A DNA stretch of 64,000 bases from JBDHWG01 sp046328525 (GTDB taxonomy: Bacteria > Chloroflexota > Anaerolineae > Epilineales > JAHCIE01): contig JAXLWK010000007.1 of assembly GCA_046328525.1 (NCBI GenBank), positions 62,001 to 126,000 on the forward strand, given 5' to 3'. Both the position numbers and the translations under genes were made by a program. This document shows positions 37,276-45,680 of the stretch, in pieces (the stretch's first letter is position 1; every line of letters starts with the position of its first letter). Under the pieces are notes generated by a model that saw only the letters and a program-made list of their open reading frames with translations, was not told the DNA's origin and ran no database searches.

Positions 37276-37318
37276 GTCGTCCTCCTCGCCTGTCCAGATA
37301 GACTTACTTACCAGAGTA

Positions 37319-37347
37319 TGGTCTGTTGGAGCGCGTGGTACGTTACA
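37319..37347 (-). promoter_or_regulatory. candidate ECF-sigma promoter of NDH-2
   Basis: Minus strand TGTAACG (37347-37341), 16 bases, AGACCA (37324-37319), giving a start near 37313, about 38 bases before the ATG. Confidence 0.55.
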
Positions 37348-37425
37348 TCCGGTGGAGCAAGCTGCAAAAACGTCTTCAGGGCGGCCCCGTCATAGAGCCG
37401 CCCCGACTGTCAATCTCGCCCAACA

Positions 37426-38109
37426 CTAATTTGTGCCCAGGTAATCTGCCATGGCCTGCCTCACCTTCGAGCGAGCGCGGTGCAGAAGCACTCGCTGGTT
37501 GCCCTCGCTGATGCCTAGCGCCTGGCACACTTCCTCGGACGTCCAGCCTTCAATGTCGCGCAGCGTGATGACCTCCCGCTGCGCCGGCGCGAGGGCTTCG
37601 ATAGCGCGCTCGACATACTCGCGCATGATGCGCGAGGCCAGCACATCGTCGAGGTCGGCCCAGCTATCGGGCGCGATGGCCCAGTGGTGCGGCCACTTCG
37701 GATGGTCAGCGGGAAGAAAGCGGCTCGGGTCCACCGAAGGCTCGTCGGCCGTGTCGTCAGGATGTTCAAAGCTCGAGAAAGGAATGCTACGCCTCTCTCG
37801 CACCCCGCGTGTCTTGGCCGTGTTTAGCAGGATGCGAAAGATCCAGGTCTTGAGCGAGGAGCGGCCTTCGAAGCGGTCGAGGCCCTGGAGCACGCCAAGC
37901 CAGGTCTCTTGCGCGACTTCCTCGGCTGTCGTCCGGTCAGAGACGTAGGGGAGGGCGACATGCACAAGCGCGGCATGATAACGCTCTACCAGGGTCACGA
38001 AGGCAGCCTCATCGCCGCGCCGCAGCGCTAGCACCAGGGCCATTTCCTCGGGTGAGGTCGTCGTGGAGCTGGCGCTTGATTCTTCGCGTTCCGGCGGAAG
38101 GCCGAGCAT
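37426..38109 (-). CDS. ECF-type RNA polymerase sigma factor
   Basis: 227 residues with sigma-2 (about 28-95, including AEEVAQETWLGVLQGLDRFEGRS) and sigma-4 (about 160-215, ALAPAQREVITLRDIEGWTSEEV then the recognition helix). There is no sigma-3, so it is group 4. A roughly 50-residue linker separates the domains. ATG 38109 is preferred: GGAGG lies ten bases before it but only one base before the alternative GTG at 38118. Neighbour NDH-2 carries a candidate cognate promoter. No anti-sigma gene is adjacent; the ZAS protein at 25492-25758 is a possible partner. Confidence 0.92.
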   Translation of the reverse strand: MLGLPPEREESSASSTTTSPEEMALVLALRRGDEAAFVTLVERYHAALVHVALPYVSDRTTAEEVAQETWLGVLQGLDRFEGRSSLKTWIFRILLNTAKTRGVRERRSIPFSSFEHPDDTADEPSVDPSRFLPADHPKWPHHWAIAPDSWADLDDVLASRIMREYVERAIEALAPAQREVITLRDIEGWTSEEVCQALGISEGNQRVLLHRARSKVRQAMADYLGTN

Positions 38110-38161
38110 AGCAGGCACACCTCCAACTGGTTAGTGTCTATATTATATGGTCATTTCCATC

Positions 38162-38285
38162 AGGGCAAAGCCCTTTTGGTGTGCTGGACATGGTGGGCAA
38201 CGCATCCGAGTGGGTGGCTGATTGGTACAACTGGAGCGACTACGCCAAGATGCCGACTGTTAATCCGCGCGGCGTGGGGCCACCG
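38162..38285 (+). pseudogene. fragment of a formylglycine-generating-enzyme-like (SUMF1/FGE-sulfatase) gene
   Basis: The frame reads FGVLDMVGNASEWVADWY, then a tyrosine-rich stretch and NPRGVGPP. These are the G-NvWEW-tadWY and NPRGP landmarks of the FGE-sulfatase domain. Only about 40 residues remain, with no start, and the frame is replaced at about 38285 by transposase sequence. It is a relic truncated by a mobile element, in a region with no promoter of its own. Confidence 0.7.
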
Positions 38286-38826
38286 TGGAACCACAGTCGA
38301 CGGGGCAGCGCGGTCGGCCGAAGCTCATCGCGTGGCCCGATCTGGCCTTGGGGCAGGTCGTCAAGCACATCGAGCGGCGGATCGTCCAGGGAACGCAGGT
38401 GCTGGTGACGCGCTTGCTGCACATCTCCCAGGCCGGGGGCGTTCTCAACACCGCTTACATCGAGCGGCTCAATGGCATGTTTCGCGCCTCGTTCGCGCCT
38501 CTGGTGCGACGCAGCCGCGCCACCCCTCGCCTGACCGAGACGCTGATGGCGGGGATGTATCTGGTCGGCTGTGTCTACAACTTCTGCCGCTGTCATGAGA
38601 GCCTCGCCGTGGAACTTGTCCTGCCACGTGGACGGCACTGGCTCAAGCGCACACCCGCGATCGCGGCAGGCGTAACGGACCATGTGTGGAGCGTCCATGA
38701 GTTGCTGTGTTTCAAGATCGCGCCGCCGCCGTACCCGACACCCAAACCACGCGGCCGCCCCACCAAAGCCGAGGCGCACGCTCGTTCACTGTTTGCCGAA
38801 CCTCCACGCTAATCTGTGGAGCTACC
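38285..38826 (+). pseudogene. 5'-truncated transposase and IS end
   Basis: About 175 codons remain. The C-terminal catalytic region is clear: NTAYIERLNGMFRASFAPLV holds the DDE glutamate, followed by a CVYNFCRCHESL helix as in IS1-like or integrase-type transposases. The first part of the gene with the two Asp is missing. Just past the stop, 38798-38826 (CCTCCACGCTAATCTGTGGA core) looks like the IS terminal repeat and resembles 22967-22997. The family is not certain. Confidence 0.75.
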
Positions 38827-38856
38827 CAAATACTTTGCCGCTCATAAAACCGACCC

Positions 38857-38885
38857 TTGACAGGCAGGGGAGGTCATTGTACAAT
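38857..38885 (+). promoter_or_regulatory. sigma-70 promoter of the subtilase gene
   Basis: -35 TTGACA (38857-38862), 17-base spacer, -10 TACAAT (38880-38885). The transcript would start near 38892 and carry a leader of about 240 bases. Confidence 0.75.
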
Positions 38886-38891
38886 GGGAAG

Positions 38892-39130
38892 TAGCTTTGG
38901 CATGGCGCTTCCCAAATGGCAACTTCGCCCATGCAAGCCCAATTGACCCGCAGCATAGATGCTGCACAGGACAAACCGCTATGTTCTAGCTGAGATGGTT
39001 CTACGGCCAGCATCCCTTCTCGACGTATGTCGAAAGGCGCTGGCCGTTGTTGATTAACATCCTAGCCCATGAGGTCACATGCCTTCACGGGATGGCATGT
39101 GTCATCCCAAGATCAAAAGGGAGAATCGCC
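38892..39130 (+). promoter_or_regulatory. long structured 5' leader of the subtilase mRNA
   Basis: Several hairpins are visible: CAGCAT/ATGCTG (38951-38964), a strong ACGGCCAGC/GCTGGCCGT stem (39003-39011 with 39039-39047) enclosing CTCGAC/GTCGAA, and ACATGCC/GGCATGT (39077-39100). The last competes with GGGAT/ATCCC (39089-39108) ten bases before the ribosome-binding site. GCACAGGACAAACC, starting near 38963, differs by one base from a segment of cyclic-di-GMP-I riboswitches, but the rest of that fold is not evident. Regulation by RNA structure is possible, not shown. Confidence 0.45.
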
Positions 39131-42100
39131 GTGAGACAAAGCAGAATAGTGGGTCATTCGCGCGTTGCAGGACTGTCTAGACGACGAAGTGCCGTCGCCT
39201 TTTCCCTGTTGCTCCTGTCACTTCTCATACTGGCTTCGATCAGTATATCGCCGCCTTCCGCCCAGGCAACAGACAATGCTCGTGTGGGTGAGTACGTGCC
39301 TGACCAACTGATTGTAAAGCTGAAGCCAGGTGTCATTGTTGACGCGGGAAAAGCGACCACAAGTTCCAATTCCCTCAACGCTCTCCTCCGAACGCTTCAG
39401 GTCAATACACTTGAACCCCTCTCCACACCCGCAAATCAACAGATGTCGAAGGAGGAGAGCGAGCTAAGTCGGTATTATCTAGTTCACGTCGCAAAAGACA
39501 GCGATATACCGGCGCTGGTTAATACTCTGGCACAAAATCCGGAAGTCGAACTTGCAATTCCCAATCGTTGGCTGACTATTGATCGCACACCGAATGACCC
39601 GTTATTCTCCAATCAATGGGCGCTAAACGGCTCAAGGCAGGCCAACCTGCATATCCGCGAGGCCTGGGATATGACGACGGGTAGCTCGGACGTGATAGTT
39701 GCCGTGCTTGATACAGGTCTGGATTTGACTTACTCGCCTGAGATCGGCAATAAGGACACTTACACAGGTTATGACTTCATCAATAATGATCAGGGCCTTC
39801 AGGACGATCAAGGACACGGCACCGCGGTTTCGGGAATTATCGCCGCGAGAGGCGATGATGGGATAGGCGTAGCAGGCATATCCTGGGGCGCGATGATTAT
39901 GCCGGTGAAGGTCTGTGATAGTGGGGGCCATTGTTCCACAGCAGCCATATGGAAGGGTATCGAATGGGCCGCCAGGCACGGGGCGCGCATCGCCAACATG
40001 AGTTTCAGTGGTCCAGCCTCAAGAGATGAACAAACCGCGTATCAACAATGGGTGGATTTCGCATATCAGCAGGGCGTTGTTATGATTGCCTCGGCGGGAA
40101 ATGATAGACAATATCTGTCGCCGAATGATACGACTTACAACCTGCCGGCTGAACTAAACCATGTCATTGTTGTCGGTGCGACAAACGATAGAGACGAGGA
40201 CTGTACGCCGAATTTCACAAACGTTGCTGTGAATTGTGGGTGGGATGCGGGACTCCTCGGTCTCTTAGGTGGCAGCAAGGGTACCGGGTATGGGCCGCTG
40301 CTGGATGTGATGGCGCCGGGAAGCGCAAATATCTGGACGACAAAACTGGGTGGCGGATATAGACCGAATTTCGCCGGGACATCGGCCGCGGCGCCTTTCG
40401 TGTCAGGCTTGGCCGCGCTGGTGTTATCGGTGAATCCAGGGTTGAGCCCGGACCGAGTCGAGACGCTCATCAAGCAGAACGCTCAAGCTCTTGATCCTTA
40501 TGCAGAGGGATACCCAAACGAGTCGTTCGGTTGGGGACGCATTGATGCAGAGCGAACGGTCCGCGCAGCTCGGTCTGTGACTTGTCCAGGTCAGTACCGC
40601 GCCGAGTATTTTAACAACAAGAACCTGGCAGGCGATCCGGTGTTTGTGCAGTGTGAAAATGCGCCTATCAACCATGACTGGGGCTATCGTGGCCCTGATT
40701 ACGGCGTTGGCCCCGACAACTTCTCTGTGCGGTGGACGGGCCGCTTCAGTTTCAACGCGGCGACCTACATCTTCAATGCCCGAGCCGACGACGGGGTACG
40801 AGCGTACATTGATGGCGTGACCCTGCTCAACGAGTGGCGGCCACAAGCGCCAACATCCTTCGCGCAGCCCAAGGCAATGACGGCAGGCGAACACGAGGTC
40901 AGGGTCGAGTACTACGAGGAAGGGGGTGGCGCGACCGCGCAGTTCAACTGGCAGCAGGACCCCACGACCGTCACTTGTCCGAGTGGCCAATACAAGACGG
41001 AGTACTACAACAACAAGATGTTGAGTGGCAGTCCAGTGTTCACACGGTGCGAGAGTGCGCCCATCAACTACGATTGGGGAGGGGGCGGTCCCGGCAATGG
41101 GGTAGGTTCTGACAACTTCTCTGTGCGGTGGACGGGCCGCTTCAGTTTCAACGCGGCGACCTACATCTTCAATGCCCGAGCCGACGACGGGGTGCGAGCG
41201 TACATTGATGGCGTGACCCTGCTCAACGAGTGGCGGCCACAAGCGCCAACATCCTTCGCGCAGCCCAAGGCAATGACGGCAGGCGAACACGAGGTCAGGG
41301 TCGAGTACTACGAGGAAGGGGGTGGAGCCACTGCCCAGTTCAACTGGCAACAGGGCGCAACGCCCGTGACTTGCTCGGGTGAGCAGTACAAGGCGGAGTA
41401 CTACAACAACAAGGATCTGGCAGGCACACCCGTCTTCGTCCAGTGTGAGAACTGGCCCATTAACCACGACTGGGGTAACGGTGGGCCTGGTAACGGGGTA
41501 GGCGCCGACAACTTCTCTGTCCGCTGGACAGGTCGCGCGCATGTCGCCGATGGTAACTACACCTTCATCGCGCGCTCGGACGATGGCATCCGTGTCTGGA
41601 TGAACCAGACTCAGATCATCAATGCGTGGTATGATCAGGGGGCGCAAGATCATACCTTCTCAGACCATGTCGCCGACGGCGTCTACGAGTTCAAGATCGA
41701 GTACTACGAGAATGCAGGCGCGGCGTCGGCGCGCTTCCGATGGGAGCAGAGCGCGAGCGCGTCGTGTCCGAGTGGGCAGTACAAGGCGGAGTACTACAAC
41801 AACAAGACATTGAGTGGAACGCCCATTCTCACTCGCTGCGAGAGCGCGCCCATCAACTACGATTGGGTAGGTGGTGGCCCAGGCAATGGCGTCAACAACA
41901 ACAGCTTCTCGGTGCGATGGACCGGGCGCTTCAGCTTCGACACTGCCACCTATGACTTCACGGCCCAGACAGATGATGGAATGCGCGTGTACATTGATGG
42001 CGGCGAGCTACTCAATGAGTGGCGAGCGCAGGTCGAGACGTATGTCCGCTCGCGACCGATGACGGCAGGAGAGCACGAAGTCAAGGTTGAGTACTACGAG

Positions 42101-43480
42101 GACGATGGCTGGGCGACCGCTAAATTCAGTTGGCAGCAGGGATCCAGTGTGGACCCAATGTGCCGTGGTATCGTGCCGCCCGACTATGGTGTCACTTACT
42201 ATAACAACGTGTTCCTCAGCGGCAATCCAACGTACACCACGTGTGGCAACTGGCCGATCCACGTGGACTGGGGCGCGGGCGGGCCTGGGCACGGTGTTGG
42301 GAATGATTACTTTTCAGTCCGCTATCAAGGTACGGCCTATCTCGAGGCCGGCACCTATACGTTCACAGCGCGGGGCGATGATGGGTTCCGCGTGTGGATT
42401 GACGACACCCAAATCATGAACGAATGGCGAGATCAGGCTCCTTTCACGAAGGCGGTGAATCACTCGGTAAGTGGTGGCTACCACGACATTACGATTGAAT
42501 ACTACGAGAAAGCCGGCGGGGCACTGTTCGAATTCGACTGGGCGCGAGCTGACCGATATGTGAGGGTTGTCGAAGCTTTGCATCTCTCATCCACGAACCC
42601 ACAACCAAACCAGACTGTTACTGCGCGATTCAAAGTGCGGAACACGGGCACACAGCGCATTACCATCCAGGGCCTGGCCGCAGGAGCGCGACGCGGGACA
42701 GACTGGAGCGGTGAGCAGGTAGACTTCCCGCACGTGAGTCTTTCGTTGGACCCCAACCAGGAATACCTGTACGAGCAACAGCGCTCGTTCTCTAGCCCCG
42801 GCAGCTACTTCGCTGAGCCTGTATTGAACCTTGATGGCAACTGGGGCGGCATTGATGGCGCTACTCGGGTCAGTTTCACTGTGGGAAGCGCCTCCAGTTG
42901 TCAGGGGGCCGCACTTGGCTTTGAGCAGACAGTCAGCGGCTCGATGTCCAACTCCTCTCCCACGCAGAACTATTGCTTCACGGGGGCCAGTGGAACCTGG
43001 GCATCTATTCGCATGTTTGCGATAGACGGCTCATCGCTGGATACTATCGTAGCACTGTATCGCCCCGATGGCTCCCTCCTGAGCCGAGATGATGATGGCG
43101 CGGACGTCGGACACAACTCTTTCCTCGTTGCGCAGCTCGATCAAACGGGCGTGTGGCGAGTCGAAGCGACACGATGGGGTTCGACCTCTGGCCCGTATCG
43201 CCTGCGCATGGAGCGCGGGCGCGAGGCTGCCTTGGGCGACCTCGACCGGAATTGCGTTGTCAACGAGGCGGATCGCCAGCAAATCGTGCCATACCTTGGG
43301 ACACGCCCAGGCGACTCCTTCGACGCGAATTGGAACCGAGACCTCAACCTCGACTCCATCGTAGACGCCCAGGATCATTCGCTCCTGGTCGCCCGCATGA
43401 ATCGGTCGTGTAGTTCAGCTGTAATGGAGCAAGACAAAGCCGAGAGTATAGACTCATCTACGGACGACACCTCGCGCTGA
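39131..43480 (+). CDS. secreted S8 subtilase with five PA14 repeats
   Basis: 1449 residues. A signal peptide (about 1-46, SLLLLSLLILASIS core, cleavage after SAQA) is followed by an inhibitor-like propeptide with VPDQLIVKLKPG. In the S8 domain Asp194 (VLDTGLD), His229 (GHGTAV) and Ser418 (GTSAAAP) form the triad. Five PA14 repeats of about 131 residues start near 485, 616, 748, 879 and 1011. Then come an immunoglobulin/CARDB-like domain (about 1140-1250), a bacterial pre-peptidase C-terminal domain (about 1256-1360) and a dockerin-like tail with two Asp/Asn-rich loops (DLDRNCVVNEAD and DLNLDSIVDAQD). PA14 domains usually bind carbohydrate, so the enzyme may act on glycosylated or wall-bound protein. 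GTG 39131 is set by AAGGGAGA. GC looks lower than in neighbours. Confidence 0.92.
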   Translation: MRQSRIVGHSRVAGLSRRRSAVAFSLLLLSLLILASISISPPSAQATDNARVGEYVPDQLIVKLKPGVIVDAGKATTSSNSLNALLRTLQVNTLEPLSTPANQQMSKEESELSRYYLVHVAKDSDIPALVNTLAQNPEVELAIPNRWLTIDRTPNDPLFSNQWALNGSRQANLHIREAWDMTTGSSDVIVAVLDTGLDLTYSPEIGNKDTYTGYDFINNDQGLQDDQGHGTAVSGIIAARGDDGIGVAGISWGAMIMPVKVCDSGGHCSTAAIWKGIEWAARHGARIANMSFSGPASRDEQTAYQQWVDFAYQQGVVMIASAGNDRQYLSPNDTTYNLPAELNHVIVVGATNDRDEDCTPNFTNVAVNCGWDAGLLGLLGGSKGTGYGPLLDVMAPGSANIWTTKLGGGYRPNFAGTSAAAPFVSGLAALVLSVNPGLSPDRVETLIKQNAQALDPYAEGYPNESFGWGRIDAERTVRAARSVTCPGQYRAEYFNNKNLAGDPVFVQCENAPINHDWGYRGPDYGVGPDNFSVRWTGRFSFNAATYIFNARADDGVRAYIDGVTLLNEWRPQAPTSFAQPKAMTAGEHEVRVEYYEEGGGATAQFNWQQDPTTVTCPSGQYKTEYYNNKMLSGSPVFTRCESAPINYDWGGGGPGNGVGSDNFSVRWTGRFSFNAATYIFNARADDGVRAYIDGVTLLNEWRPQAPTSFAQPKAMTAGEHEVRVEYYEEGGGATAQFNWQQGATPVTCSGEQYKAEYYNNKDLAGTPVFVQCENWPINHDWGNGGPGNGVGADNFSVRWTGRAHVADGNYTFIARSDDGIRVWMNQTQIINAWYDQGAQDHTFSDHVADGVYEFKIEYYENAGAASARFRWEQSASASCPSGQYKAEYYNNKTLSGTPILTRCESAPINYDWVGGGPGNGVNNNSFSVRWTGRFSFDTATYDFTAQTDDGMRVYIDGGELLNEWRAQVETYVRSRPMTAGEHEVKVEYYEDDGWATAKFSWQQGSSVDPMCRGIVPPDYGVTYYNNVFLSGNPTYTTCGNWPIHVDWGAGGPGHGVGNDYFSVRYQGTAYLEAGTYTFTARGDDGFRVWIDDTQIMNEWRDQAPFTKAVNHSVSGGYHDITIEYYEKAGGALFEFDWARADRYVRVVEALHLSSTNPQPNQTVTARFKVRNTGTQRITIQGLAAGARRGTDWSGEQVDFPHVSLSLDPNQEYLYEQQRSFSSPGSYFAEPVLNLDGNWGGIDGATRVSFTVGSASSCQGAALGFEQTVSGSMSNSSPTQNYCFTGASGTWASIRMFAIDGSSLDTIVALYRPDGSLLSRDDDGADVGHNSFLVAQLDQTGVWRVEATRWGSTSGPYRLRMERGREAALGDLDRNCVVNEADRQQIVPYLGTRPGDSFDANWNRDLNLDSIVDAQDHSLLVARMNRSCSSAVMEQDKAESIDSSTDDTSR
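40715..40929 (+). repeat. 215-bp near-identical duplication within the subtilase gene, unit 1
   Basis: Encodes the core of PA14 repeat 1. It matches 41111-41325 at all positions I compared except one (GGGGTACG versus GGGGTGCG), while the sequences outside these borders differ. Confidence 0.85.
41111..41325 (+). repeat. 215-bp near-identical duplication within the subtilase gene, unit 2
   Basis: Encodes the core of PA14 repeat 2; partner of 40715-40929. PA14 repeats 3-5 are much more diverged at DNA level. Confidence 0.85.
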
Positions 43481-43503
43481 ACCTTACTCACGAAGTTGAC
43501 GTA

Positions 43504-43545
43504 GAGAACCTGGTCAGGCTCGCAATGCCCGACCAGGTTCTCTTT
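43504..43545 (+). terminator. rho-independent terminator after the subtilase gene
   Basis: GAGAACCTGGTC (43504-43515) pairs with GACCAGGTTCTC (43531-43542), followed by TTT. It lies 24 bases after the stop codon. Confidence 0.85.
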
Positions 43546-44185
43546 CAGTGGTGGTGACAGCCGACTCGCGTTCGTGCTCTGCCCGCTGCTGCAGTCGACG
43601 GGCTCGGCTCCGTGCTTGCACAATTTCGCAAGTCGTTCCACAACACATCCAGAACCAGTACCCCGCGCCGCTTGCGCACGCGCTCGAGCGACCTGCTTGA
43701 AGTGTCGAATTCTGCAGTATGCTTCTTCGGACGTGTTGTGTACTTTGAGCACAAAGACGTGGCGAGTGACAGAGTGCTGTCGCGCGATCGAGCATCACAG
43801 AAAACCAATGGTGCTATAGTGTTTCAGAAAAGAGGGGTGGACCTAACATAAGGCGGTGCTGGGAAGTGGCACAAAACATAAGCGGGGCGAAGGGGCGGCG
43901 GACGGGGTTGAGGGGGGTGTTGAGGGGCGACCAACGCGGCTTGGGGTGGCGTTCAGCGGCTGAAACAGGGGATCGGCCAGCCAGAGCGGTGGGAGCAAGG
44001 CGTCGTCGGGCGGCGGAGACACACGAGGGCCTGCTTCGCGCGGGCAAGGGCCGCCGAAGGGTGTTGGTTTCGGATGGGGTTGAGAGGTATCAGCCTGACG
44101 GAGGGCGGGCGCCGCGCGTGCGACACATCCCCACGACCGCCCGTTGACGAAGCGAAGCGGCGTCCGCCCGTTGGGTCAGGCTATT
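43546..44185. other. 640-base stretch without a supportable gene
   Basis: Short open frames occur on both strands but none has recognisable motifs or a ribosome-binding site. The right half (43860-44185) is G-rich and adjoins the transposase relic, so it may be decayed IS sequence. Confidence 0.5.
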
Positions 44186-44735
44186 CTAACCGATGCGACG
44201 CGCAGCCGCCTGAGCCTGCGCGAGGTTGTGAGCGCGGACGCGGCCCAGCGCCCGCAGGTTGATCAGGACGTAGATGAGCGTGTTGAGATTAGTGATCGAG
44301 CGCTGGTTGCGCAAGAAGGGGCGCTCGATGCCGAGTTCCTTGGCCTGGGAGTTGATGCGCTCGTCGGCGGTGCGCTGCTTGTAGACGGCCTTGAAGGCGT
44401 CGGCGTCGCGGTCGAGGGTGTAGCGGAGGCGAGCGCCGAGGGAGGTACCGAGGGTGGTGACGCAGCCGCCGCTGGCCCAGTGGGTGTTGGCGATGGGACA
44501 GACCTCACCGGTGGGTGAGGGGAAGAGCAGCGGGCAAACGTAGCGACCCTTCTGGTGGGGAACGAGGCTGGTGCGCTCGACGAAGGTGGCCTTGCGGGGC
44601 ATGGCGAGGCCGGCAGCGCAGAGCGGCAGTCCGTGGTCGTCGAAAGTGCGGCGGGCGTGCTTGCCCCGCTCGACGAAGGGGACGACGGCGAAGCCACCGG
44701 CGTCGTGGAAGGCATCGTAGACATTCTTAGGGGGT
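44186..44735 (-). pseudogene. 3' part of a DDE transposase gene
   Basis: Reads in one frame from KNVYDAFHDAGGF through PFVERGKHARRTF to a C-terminal TADERINSQAKELGIERPF and LNTLIYVLINLRAL. The ER-N..KE.GIERPFLR..RS pattern is the glutamate region of IS4/IS1182-type transposases. The 5' half, with start codon and first Asp, is absent: upstream of about 44735 the frame meets a different gene. It is a relic. Confidence 0.75.
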
Positions 44736-44765
44736 GCGGGGGCGCGTCTTCGCGCCCCTGCTGTC

Positions 44766-45080
44766 AAAGGCAGCGTCGAAGGCGCCGAAGTAGCGCAGGC
44801 GGCACAGGTGCGTCGGCGTGTTGCGCAGGCGCTCGAGGTACTCTTCCCTGGTTTCGGGCCAGTCCACTGGCGGCCAACTGGGGGTAAGCGGCTCCGGCTC
44901 ACGGTAGGCATCAATGTAGCAGAACTGGCCGCGAAACCGAACATCGAGGTGCGTAAAGCAACCGGCGAAGTGCGCACCGGCATAGCGGCGGATGCGTTCC
45001 TCGGTGCGCCGTTTCACCGCGTCCGGGACTGGTTTCCCGCCGCTATCCGGGTCGAATATCCACCGGCGTCTAGACGGCAT
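44766..45080 (-). pseudogene. truncated conserved hypothetical gene joined to transposase relic
   Basis: Begins MPSRRRWIFDPDSGG (ATG 45080, GGAG upstream) and reads through AHFAGCFTHLDVRFRGQFCY, IDAYREPE and TPTHLCRLRYFG. This resembles a small conserved hypothetical protein of roughly 150 residues that I recall from Chloroflexi and cyanobacteria, but cannot name. After RYFG the sequence turns into low-complexity residues and merges with the transposase fragment, so the 3' end is lost. No function can be given. Confidence 0.6.
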
Positions 45081-45421
45081 AAGCGCGGGTTCTCCATGCT
45101 CCATGTTCTGCCACAACACAGTCCTCTCACGCGACACCGCCTGCTCTTGCCGCTTGGGTAGTCTGCGGGAGCATTATACCGGCTCGGTTGCACGTAGTCA
45201 ACGCAGTGCACATCATTTACAAAGAACTCGGTGTTCTCTATGAGAAACGCTCTTCGCGCGTATAGTCCCCGTGGCGCTGCAATAGGAATAGTTCCGGGAC
45301 GTGGGTATTCGTCGAGGCGCTTGGCGTGTTCCTCCAGCACGTCGCCGCCTAGCTGTAATCTCTCCCATCCTCGCTCTACATAATTCTCGACATGACGATC
45401 TGGGCCGTATGAGACTGGGCG

Positions 45422-45560
45422 TTGGACAATACGCGTTGATATTATACCTCGCGTCGTTCACTATTCGATGACTGTCCACGCCCTATCCAGGCACTTTTGC
45501 GGGGTGCGAGCCAATGAGCGAGGAGGATGCCGCAGACGGTCCGCTTGGCGGTTGCCTGGC
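45422..45560 (-). pseudogene. second copy of a transposase 3' remnant
   Basis: Diverged copy of 24472-24620: both hold TTGGACA, GTTGATATTATA, CAGGCACTTTTG and GTGCGAGCCAAT in the same order. The minus-strand reading gives VCGILLAHWLAPRKSAW. No intact gene. The other parts of 45138-45680 show no supportable feature. Confidence 0.55.
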
Positions 45561-45680
45561 ATGGCTCACTCGTCGAGAGAGCCACGCGGCAACCGCCAGG
45601 ACCTGCCCCCGCGTAGACGCACAGCTTCGAGGGGCAGCGGGTCGTCACCTCGCTTCCGTCAACGCCAGGTGTTACGACGG

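Noticed and set aside
43546..43860. Possible small protein gene downstream of the subtilase
   Set aside because: Open frames on both strands overlap one another, without start signals or known motifs; I treat the stretch as decayed intergenic DNA.
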